A stretch of DNA of 64,000 bases, taken from contig CP046522.1 of the NCBI GenBank assembly GCA_009738435.1, positions 3,007,249 to 3,071,248 on the forward strand. The letters are read 5' to 3'. Below, in pieces: positions 55,755 to 64,000 of the stretch (the first letter of the stretch is position 1; each line of letters begins with the position of its first letter). The notes under the pieces are model-generated. The model saw only the letters and a program-made list of their open reading frames with translations. It ran no database searches and was not told the origin of the DNA. Origin of the DNA: Clostridium bovifaecis. Lineage in GTDB: Bacteria > Bacillota > Clostridia > Clostridiales > Clostridiaceae. Made by a program: the position numbers and the translations under genes.

Positions 55755-55808
55755 TTAAATTTTTTGCCTTTCAATTGTATCATTGTATATATTAATACCC
55801 CAATAAAC

Positions 55809-56120
55809 TTAAATCATGGTACGAAGAAAAAAATATATAATTATAGACATGCTCCCAAAAATAATCCGTAATATTCTATTATCTTTATTTATCAAAACCT
55901 CAATGAATAAAACCAAAACCAATAGAATCCATAGTTTTTCTAATAAAAACAAACCCAGAAGTGTAAAAATTGAAAAATGAAATATTGGTAATACAAAAAG
56001 CAAAGATATTATTAAAAATATAACTATTGATATTATTCTTATCTTAAATGTGTAATGTTTAACGTAGGAAAATGCTGTAAAACATAAAAGAAGCCCCAAA
56101 GCTATCCATTGAATAATCAT
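55809..56120 (-). CDS. Small membrane protein of unknown function
   Basis: 103 residues with three to four hydrophobic helices (about 3-20, 28-46, 50-75, 83-100) and a few charged residues between them (KHYTFKIR, INKDNRILR). No family is recognised. GGAGGAG lies 6 bases before the ATG, which supports real translation. It has its own terminator. Confidence 0.55.
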   Translation of the reverse strand: MIIQWIALGLLLCFTAFSYVKHYTFKIRIISIVIFLIISLLFVLPIFHFSIFTLLGLFLLEKLWILLVLVLFIEVLINKDNRILRIIFGSMSIIIYFFLRTMI

Positions 56121-56208
56121 TTATAACTCCTCCGTTAGTTATAGTTTTATATAGATAGAGCTTATTACTATCTGATCCAAACATAAAGCCCGCTTCTCTA
56201 ACCTTATC

Positions 56209-56367
56209 TTATTTTTCTTCAACTTGTAATACTTCTTTTGCCATCTGTTTGTACTCACTAACACCAGATACCAAGGCAAATTCAGCAATTGCCACCGGAT
56301 AAGCAGCAACCAATTCAATGATATGCTCTTTTATCTTAGTCCAATCAAACCTGTAACATTTCCATCC
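56209..56367 (-). pseudogene. Degenerate reading-frame fragment
   Basis: A minus-strand frame without a start codon or ribosome site reads [18 protein letters not shown] and then [20 protein letters not shown] to a stop at 56209. Another frame just upstream reads [14 protein letters not shown]. It looks like the end of a decayed gene, family unknown. It lies between intact genes in a zone with other remnants. Confidence 0.35.
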
Positions 56368-56395
56368 TTATCTATCCAAAATCCTTATCTACTGC

Positions 56396-56869
56396 CTATA
56401 ATTTATATCCAATTGTCTCAAGCCACTTTCTAACTTCTTCCGATTGAGCAGTACCGTTTACAGCAATACCAGGTAAAATGATGGATTTTGAGCACTCTCT
56501 AGCTATATCATTTTCAATTTGGCAAAATCCACCGCCTCCATGAGTGCAGAAGGGGATTACTGTTTTCCCTGTAAAGTCATGTTGCCTCAGAAAGCTCATA
56601 ACCGGTGGAGCTAATGTTTTAAACCAGTTAGGTGTACCTATAAATATTGTCTGATAATCATCTATTGGCTCACTTCCAGCTATTAATTTTGGGCAAAATC
56701 CTCGAGAAATTTGATTTCTTACTTCTTTAGCAGCTGTATTATAATCAAAGGAATAATTCTTATCAGGAATTATTTCTCTTATAGTACCACCAGTCTGTTC
56801 TGATATTTCCAATGCTAAATTCTTTGTGTTTTGGAAAAGCGAATAATAAACAATCAGTGTTTTGTTCAT
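56396..56869 (-). CDS. Flavodoxin-like protein
   Basis: 157 residues. The FMN phosphate loop is at the start (IVYYSLFQNTKNLALEI, about 5-21), followed by FIGTPNWFKTLAPPVMSFL (about 75-93) and PFCTHGGGGFCQIENDI (about 105-121), as in the longer-loop flavodoxin_4 family. It is an electron carrier or quinone/flavin reductase component. It lies 50 bases downstream of another flavodoxin gene on the same strand and likely forms an operon with it. Confidence 0.88.
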   Translation of the reverse strand: MNKTLIVYYSLFQNTKNLALEISEQTGGTIREIIPDKNYSFDYNTAAKEVRNQISRGFCPKLIAGSEPIDDYQTIFIGTPNWFKTLAPPVMSFLRQHDFTGKTVIPFCTHGGGGFCQIENDIARECSKSIILPGIAVNGTAQSEEVRKWLETIGYKL

Positions 56870-56919
56870 ATATATTATTTCCTTTCATTTATATCTCGTG
56901 TACACTCCTGTACACTAAT

Positions 56920-57381
56920 TTAAAGTATTACTTTCTCAATAAATTCTTCTGCTTTTCTAAGATCTTTATCATTTGGATGTCCTTCTGATAATCTACCTAC
57001 AATATCAAAAATCTTATTATTACTAAACTCCCGTGCCACAAGGCTACCTTTGCATGCAAAGCTACCCTTATTTGTTGCTCCTTTTGATACTAGTAACTTA
57101 ATTAGCTTATTATTATAGAATTTGATTCCAATTCCACTTGTTGAAAATACAAAAACCTTTTTATCTTTTAAATTTAATTTTTCAATGCTATTAAATAATT
57201 GTTGAGCTAATCTTTCTTTATAAACTCCAGATCCAAATCCAATTAAATCATAGCTATCAGTTTCAATCTCCTTAAGATTCTTTAAGTTTATCAAATCAGC
57301 ATTAATTTTATCAGCAAATACTTTAGCTATTTTTTCAGTATTATTCTTATAACTAGAAAAATATATAATTAAAGATTTCAT
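56920..57381 (-). CDS. Flavodoxin-domain protein
   Basis: 153 residues with the flavodoxin phosphate loop IIYFSSYKNNTEKIAKVF (about 4-21), then LIGFGSGVYKERLAQQLF and FVFSTSGIGIKFYN. It resembles the protoporphyrinogen-oxidase-type/flavodoxin_5 proteins that clostridia carry as stand-alone genes. ATG at 57381 is 10 bases after GGAGG, and the longer start at 57402 is rejected. A broken MerR gene lies just upstream; it could once have been its regulator. Confidence 0.85.
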   Translation of the reverse strand: MKSLIIYFSSYKNNTEKIAKVFADKINADLINLKNLKEIETDSYDLIGFGSGVYKERLAQQLFNSIEKLNLKDKKVFVFSTSGIGIKFYNNKLIKLLVSKGATNKGSFACKGSLVAREFSNNKIFDIVGRLSEGHPNDKDLRKAEEFIEKVIL

Positions 57382-57464
57382 AAATTTATTTCCTCCACTC
57401 ATTTTATTTTCTATATCATTACTTTAGTTTTAACCTTCAGATTTTTAATCATTCTGCATATGCA

Positions 57465-57651
57465 CTATATGCTGTAGTTTTTCTGCCTCAAGGCTTTAAT
57501 GACTCTAAGCAGCTTTATTTCATCCTCACCGTAAACGCCATAGCCATTTTTACTTCTTGGTACTTCAAGAAGTCCATTTCTCGTATAACATAACGGTGTT
57601 TGGATGTATCCCCATTATTTTAGCAATTTCAGAAGTACTATAGGCTCTCAT
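57465..57651 (-). pseudogene. MerR-family regulator, broken by a 2-base deletion
   Basis: Starts well (GGAGG, 6 bases, ATG at 57651): MRAYSTSEIAKIMGIHPNTV then MLYEKW, where the frame runs into a stop. In the other frame GLLEVPRSKNGYGVYGEDEI and KLLRVIKALRQKN continue the MerR domain. Adding two G bases after TGG would rejoin the halves (EKWGLLEVPRS). The frame then stops at 57465 after about 63 residues, so the effector domain is also absent. Confidence 0.8.
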
Positions 57652-57811
57652 AGAATACCTCCATCTTTGGTTAGCCAAATTATATTTCTCATTATAGCAT
57701 ACAATCAAAACTCTGGTACGATAGTGGAGGTTTGATCAGTTTTAGGGAACTGATACCCCATAGCCTTCCCTATTAAGCATCTTAAACGAAATACAACGTT
57801 CCTCATAACAG

Positions 57812-57830
57812 TTTGAAATACTATTTCAAA
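57812..57830. promoter_or_regulatory. Perfect palindrome upstream of the CrtI-like gene
   Basis: TTTGAAAT-ACT-ATTTCAAA stands about 84 bases before the ATG at 57914, in the gap 57652-57913 that otherwise holds no gene. Operator-like, regulator unknown. Confidence 0.35.
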
Positions 57831-57913
57831 AGCTCTATTACAAAATAAAAGACTGGAAACCAGGGATATAGGGAATAATAACTTTGTATATAATCTAGTA
57901 CGGGGTGAAAACA

Positions 57914-59410
57914 ATGAAAAAATCAGTAGCAATTATAGGCTCAGGCATAGGTGGTTTATCTACAGCTGTTAGATTGCTTAGTAAGGGATACGATGTAAAA
58001 GTTTATGAAAAGGAAAAAACTATAGGTGGTAAAACAAACCAATTAATCCACCATCCATTTACTTTTGATTTAACCGCTTCAATTTTAATGAATCGAGAAA
58101 TCTATGAAGAAGTTTTTTATTATGCTCACCTAAATTACAAGGATTACATAGAATTTATAAAAGTTGATCCAATTTATCGTAGTTTTTATCCTGATGGAAC
58201 CTTTTATGATTTTTCTAGCGATCTAGTATCATTAATAAAAAACCTAGAATCTATTTCAATAGAGGATGCTATTGGATACATTAAATTTTTATCAGAGGTA
58301 TATGAAAGGTATATTATTGCAAATGATCACTTTTTACAGCGATCATTTGAAAACCCTTTTGACTTCTTTAAAATTTCGTCTTTAGTAAATGCACTAAAGA
58401 CAAAAGCATTTTCTACATCCCATCAATTAATTTCAGAATACATTAAGGATGAAAAGCTGCAAAAGTTCTTATGTTATCAGTCATTATATGTAGGGATATC
58501 TCCCTATGAAGGACCTAGTATCTATACATTAGTTCCTGTAATATCCCAGTTATATGGTCTATGGCATTTAAAGGGTGGAATGTACTCCTATGTCAAAGCT
58601 TTAGAAAAGGCTCTTTATCAGCTAGGAGGAGTGATTGAAACGAATTATGCTGTAGATGAAATCATAATTTCTGATGACAGAGCTATTGGCATAAAATCTA
58701 AAGAAAATGGAGCAGTTTTTGCTGATATAGTCATTAGCAATGCTGACTTCCCTTATACGATGGATACTCTTTTAAAAAGCGATATTCATAAAGGAAAATA
58801 TACAACTAGTAAGTTGAGCGATCTAAAATACACCTGCTCTACCTTTATTATTTATTTAGGCTTAAAGAAAAAATATCCTCAGCTTTCAGTACACAATTTA
58901 TACTTAAATGTGGACTTTAAAAAAAATATTGATTCAGCTTTTACAGGACATTTACCCATTAATCCTTCCTTCTATATCTATTGTCCTACTAAAGTAGACG
59001 ATAGTATGATAGTAAGTGATGGCGAATGTATAAGTATAGTAGTTAGAGTTCCAAACTTATTCTTTAGAAATATAACTTGGAATGAAAACACAGTGAAGTT
59101 TATGAGAAACCAAACTATAACTGCCCTTAAAAACATCTCAGGTTTAGAAGACATTGAGGAAAATATTATTTACGAAAACTATCTTACACCTCAGAACTTA
59201 AAAGATAGCTTTAACTCCCACGGCGGTACTGCCTTTGGTTTAAGTCCAACACTAACTCAAACCAATTATTTTCGCCCTCACTTGAAGTCAGATAATGTGA
59301 AAAATCTCTATTTTGTTGGAAGTTCTGTTCATCCTGGCCCTGGTGTCTCTATTGTCTTGCTCTCAAGCAAGCTTGTAGTTCAGGAAATATTGAAAAATAA
59401 TACTTTATAA
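57914..59410 (+). CDS. CrtI/phytoene desaturase-like FAD oxidoreductase
   Basis: 499 residues. The N-terminal FAD-binding Rossmann motif is VAIIGSGIGGLSTAVRLLSKG (about 5-24) with YEKEKTIGGKTN after it. The C-terminal FAD motif is NLYFVGSSVHPGPGVSIVLLSSKLV (about 465-489), which closely matches carotenoid desaturases (CrtI). No phytoene synthase or other carotenoid gene is near, so the substrate may not be a carotenoid. ATG at 57914 follows GGGGTG. Possibly a lone member of the broad NAD(P)/FAD oxidoreductase group. It is monocistronic with a terminator after it. Confidence 0.85.
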   Translation: MKKSVAIIGSGIGGLSTAVRLLSKGYDVKVYEKEKTIGGKTNQLIHHPFTFDLTASILMNREIYEEVFYYAHLNYKDYIEFIKVDPIYRSFYPDGTFYDFSSDLVSLIKNLESISIEDAIGYIKFLSEVYERYIIANDHFLQRSFENPFDFFKISSLVNALKTKAFSTSHQLISEYIKDEKLQKFLCYQSLYVGISPYEGPSIYTLVPVISQLYGLWHLKGGMYSYVKALEKALYQLGGVIETNYAVDEIIISDDRAIGIKSKENGAVFADIVISNADFPYTMDTLLKSDIHKGKYTTSKLSDLKYTCSTFIIYLGLKKKYPQLSVHNLYLNVDFKKNIDSAFTGHLPINPSFYIYCPTKVDDSMIVSDGECISIVVRVPNLFFRNITWNENTVKFMRNQTITALKNISGLEDIEENIIYENYLTPQNLKDSFNSHGGTAFGLSPTLTQTNYFRPHLKSDNVKNLYFVGSSVHPGPGVSIVLLSSKLVVQEILKNNTL

Positions 59411-59485
59411 GATTATATAAGAAGCAAGTTTTCAAAGCTAAAACTACGTTGCATATTAAATTAGCTCATGTAATTACTTTTTTGT

Positions 59486-59525
59486 CTAAGAAGCGACCCT
59501 GATTGGGCCGCCTTCTTAGCTTTTA
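59486..59525 (+). terminator. Terminator of the CrtI-like gene
   Basis: CTAAGAAG (59486-59493) pairs with CTTCTTAG (59512-59519), with an imperfect GC-rich inner stem (ACCC/GGGC), followed by CTTTTATCTTTT. Confidence 0.75.
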
Positions 59526-59567
59526 TCTTTTATTTAATTCCCTAGGATGAAGATAACATCTTCTACA

Positions 59568-62198
<2,631 letters not shown>

Positions 62199-62451
62199 TT
62201 AAATTTCTTATTCGATAATTTAGGTGGCATTTTTGGGGCTAAAACGATTTACGAGAGTATTGTACTAGACTACCTATAATGTACCCTTTGCAAATATTCT
62301 ATATACCTCGTCAATTTTCTTTCTAGAGGTTGTTATAATCAAGTTTAAAATTTTTTCAAATTCTTTGGATTGCATAATAATACCCCTACAACAAATCGTA
62401 CACCGTGCTATTGCATTATAGCACTAGCAAATGAGAACAAATAGTCTATAT

Positions 62452-62688
62452 TTACAATTTTTTATATGCTATAATTAAAGTGGAGAGAATTGAATGTTTA
62501 GCATTCCAATTAGAAACTCCTTCATCTTCTAGTTCTCTTACTATTCTATTTGAACCCTTGCCATCTAGATAATCCTTATAAATCCTTCTTATAATCTTAG
62601 ATTGCTTTTCATTTATTATAAGATCTCCTTCTTCATCCTTATCATATCCTAATTTTTTTATTCTAGACAAATATGCAGAACCAAACAA
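62452..62688 (-). pseudogene. Large serine recombinase fragment
   Basis: 78-codon frame whose residues 10-62 (KKLGYDKDEEGDLIINEKQ and then KIIRRIYKDYLDGKGSNRIV, LEDEGVSNWNAK) match the recombinase domain of large serine recombinases. Catalytic N-terminal resolvase domain and zinc-ribbon C-terminus are both absent. It marks the remains of an integrated element next to the rph gene. Confidence 0.75.
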
Positions 62689-62996
62689 TTACGCAATTTC
62701 CATAGTTCTGTGTAAAAGTCCCCCCTTAAGCAAAATCCCCCCAAACTTATTAGTCTGAGGGGACATAAAACACACTTCAATTTTTATTTAAAAGCCTTCA
62801 AATCCTTTGGTATCGGCCTATTCCTTTTCCACCAACACTACTGTCTCCACATATGTTTTGATAGAAATATGATACTAATACGCATTAATATTGATTTTGC
62901 GTAAAGATATACCCCATAAAAGCAAGTGGGTATAGAACAGTTGCAGTTTACTCCATCACTAATTAATGGTTAACACTTATTTTGTTCACCGCTTGT
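62689..62996. other. Remnant-rich gap, possible attachment-site scar
   Basis: No intact gene in this 308-base gap. On the minus strand 62859-62818 encodes KTYVETVVLVEKE and a stop; VETVVL is typical of the C-terminal end of RlmD/RumA 23S rRNA methyltransferase, whose 3' end is a common attachment site for integrative elements. GC-rich direct runs (TCCCCCC, two copies 62720-62747) and GAGGGGA can form a loose stem at 62719-62764. This could be a recombination scar; evidence is slight. Confidence 0.35.
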
Positions 62997-63368
62997 CTAT
63001 CGATTTGCCATACCAAATAAAGCACCTGAGATAAATGGTACTAGCCATATAATCCAAACAACAATACTTAATTTGTGGAAGTTTGATTTGGCTTTCTCAT
63101 TATTCTTAACTAATACTACAGTTGCCCAAAGCGCATGAAATAGCATCAAAATAATTGCTAGTAAACCTGTAATACCGTGAAAGTTAAGTTTAAAACCGCC
63201 AGATGCAATCTTGCTCATGATTGCAGTTCCAGTAGTATCAAAAACTAATCCTAAATAAAACACAATTAAATGCCATTTCTTTAATTCACCTTGGCTTTTT
63301 TCGCTCCATACACCTATTGTGTAGAATACAAGAGCTAATGTAATTGTAACTATTGCAGAAATTAACAT
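62997..63368 (-). CDS. HsmA-family small membrane protein
   Basis: 123 residues with four hydrophobic helices (about 2-20, 34-52, 64-86, 98-118), and the pattern GVWSEKSQGELKKWHLIVFYLGLVFDTTGT typical of the HsmA/TIGR03987 family, whose function is not well known. ATG at 63368 is 7 bases after GGAGG; the longer start at 63398 is rejected. It lies downstream of a TetR gene on the same strand, with two operator-like palindromes between, and is probably its regulated target. Confidence 0.78.
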   Translation of the reverse strand: MLISAIVTITLALVFYTIGVWSEKSQGELKKWHLIVFYLGLVFDTTGTAIMSKIASGGFKLNFHGITGLLAIILMLFHALWATVVLVKNNEKAKSNFHKLSIVVWIIWLVPFISGALFGMANR

Positions 63369-63426
63369 ATAAATACCTCCATATATTTCAAAATACAAAT
63401 TTAAGTTGTTAATACATAATAATTCT

Positions 63427-63441
63427 ATGAACCACGTTCAT
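63427..63441. promoter_or_regulatory. TetR-type operator site 1
   Basis: ATGAAC-CAC-GTTCAT, perfect 6-base arms, 59 bases upstream of the HsmA-type ATG. Same half sites and spacing as the palindrome at 63523. Confidence 0.65.
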
Positions 63442-63522
63442 TAGGTGCTATTTAAAAATCATATCTATATGAGATATGAACTAACTTATAAAACCTTAGA
63501 TTAAACCTCCTCGACAATTTTC

Positions 63523-63537
63523 ATGAACATTGTTCAT
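63523..63537. promoter_or_regulatory. TetR-type operator site 2
   Basis: ATGAAC-ATT-GTTCAT (7-base perfect arms including the next base), with an extra TGTTCATG half site at 63541-63548. It lies between the TetR stop and the HsmA-type gene. Confidence 0.65.
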
Positions 63538-63550
63538 CATTGTTCATGTT

Positions 63551-63572
63551 AAAAATCATGCCTTAAGCATGA
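63551..63572 (-). terminator. Short terminator-like stem after the TetR gene
   Basis: TCATGC (63556-63561) pairs with GCATGA (63567-63572); five T bases follow on the minus strand. It lies right after the TetR stop codon. Confidence 0.5.
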
Positions 63573-63575
63573 CTT

Positions 63576-64000
63576 TTAATATGATAATAGTTTTTTCATG
63601 ACCATAATAAAGAAATTTATATCCCTTTCACCCTTACGAAGCCTTATAAGCATATTGTCAAAAATAAACTCTGCCATCTTTTCTTTTGAAACTTCTTCAC
63701 TCCACGGATAATTTCTTACAATGTCATCCATGTCCATCATAGTTATAATCCTATTGATGATTATCTTAAAATACTCATTTTGCTTTTGTCTTCCAAGATG
63801 TTTTTCATGAGTTTTTAAAAAGGAAAGTTCCTCTAACCAGTTTTCTTTGAATTTATTGAGGTATCCATTAAGGATATTGTACATTTTCTCCAGATTGGTA
63901 TAAAAGTCATTATGAGCAAAGCTTCTCCAATCAATACTTTGAAAGGCATCCTCCCAAAAGTCCTCAATAACCGCAACAAGCAGATCTCCCTTCGAAGGAA
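63576..64000 (-). CDS. TetR-family transcriptional regulator, 5' end outside the window
   Basis: The frame is open to the window edge. The first visible residues, SKGDLLVAVIEDFWEDAFQ, are the end of the TetR helix-turn-helix region (the 'F.SK..L' segment) and the following helix; the rest is a helical ligand domain of about 125 residues ending at 63576. The ATG at 63884 within this frame is internal, not the start. Two matching palindromes lie downstream, before the HsmA-type gene, so it probably represses that gene. The effector is unknown. Confidence 0.8.
   Translation of the reverse strand, partial: PSKGDLLVAVIEDFWEDAFQSIDWRSFAHNDFYTNLEKMYNILNGYLNKFKENWLEELSFLKTHEKHLGRQKQNEYFKIIINRIITMMDMDDIVRNYPWSEEVSKEKMAEFIFDNMLIRLRKGERDINFFIMVMKKLLSY

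Noticed and set aside
57705..57932. Minus-strand frame of 75 codons upstream of the CrtI-like gene
   Set aside because: No ribosome site, no recognisable domain, and it runs through the promoter region of the opposite gene.
62221..62260. Rifamycin-associated promoter element upstream of rph
   Set aside because: Only a GGGGCT word is present; no inverted repeat is seen, so the claim is not supported.
62274..62375. Small minus-strand reading frame of 33 codons with GGGG before its ATG
   Set aside because: Too short, no family resemblance, and it lies in the remnant-rich gap between rph and the recombinase fragment (62184-62451); I could not support it as a gene.

Overview
The window is AT-rich DNA from an endospore-forming, motile, anaerobic firmicute, most likely a Clostridium species. 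The evidence is a GerA-type germination operon, a cwlJ-gerQ pair, two dCache chemoreceptors, a 2-hydroxyacyl-CoA-dehydratase-type radical activase, flavodoxins, a clostridial CBO0543-type membrane protein, strong AGGAGG ribosome sites and a very low GC content. No rRNA, tRNA, CRISPR array or intact insertion sequence was seen.

Layout. 0-5.1 kb: a minus-strand peptide ABC transporter (binding protein, first permease, start of the second permease) with a DUF1177-family gene and a PucR-type regulator. 5.2-10.4 kb: an orphan secreted protein, a CDF metal exporter and a chemoreceptor. 10.5-15.7 kb: a duplicated P-loop ATPase and a GerA-family germinant receptor operon whose C subunit is split by a 2-base insertion. 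15.8-22.3 kb: MATE exporter, CBO0543-type protein, HelD and FtsH. 22.5-25.7 kb: a recognisable promoter, a leader with a terminator-like hairpin, then an HgdB-like subunit and an HgdB-activase fusion. 25.8-31.2 kb: signal peptidase I, cwlJ-gerQ, an alanine/sodium symporter and a second chemoreceptor. 31.5-34.3 kb: a frameshifted glyoxalase, an MBL-fold hydrolase, a GNAT acetyltransferase and a DUF2156 protein. 34.6-39.3 kb: a secreted protein, an ABC-2 exporter and a two-component system in one direction. 39.6-46.1 kb: a decayed FtsX-type permease with intact ATPase, an MBL hydrolase and a large secreted peptidoglycan-binding protein with duplicated FMN-bind-like modules. 46.5-54.5 kb: a run of regulator/target pairs (HxlR/nitroreductase, WYL/UvrA-like, TipA-type MerR, LysR/CofE-like). 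54.6-57.7 kb: a decay zone with broken methyltransferase and MerR genes among flavin proteins. 57.9-64 kb: a CrtI-like oxidoreductase, a probable rifamycin phosphotransferase with less AT-rich DNA, a serine-recombinase fragment, an HsmA-type membrane protein and a TetR gene with two matching operator-like palindromes.

The main pattern not explained by genes is a family of modular hairpins. A TTTGC-NNN-GCAAA stem, GTGGAGAAGTGGAG arms and a GATTAGAGACTAG-type word recur in different combinations, nearly always starting at or within a few bases of a stop codon (about 8.1, 10.3, 18.1, 20.4, 34.3, 35.8, 39.3 and 39.5 kb). They look like an intergenic repeat family that doubles as 3' ends of transcripts. 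A second theme is gene decay by small indels: an A8 run in the glyoxalase, an (AT)3 run in gerAC, two bases lost in a merR gene, and larger losses in an FtsX permease and a methyltransferase. Some of these could be sequencing errors and should be checked against reads.

All family names rest on motif recognition by eye, without database searches.
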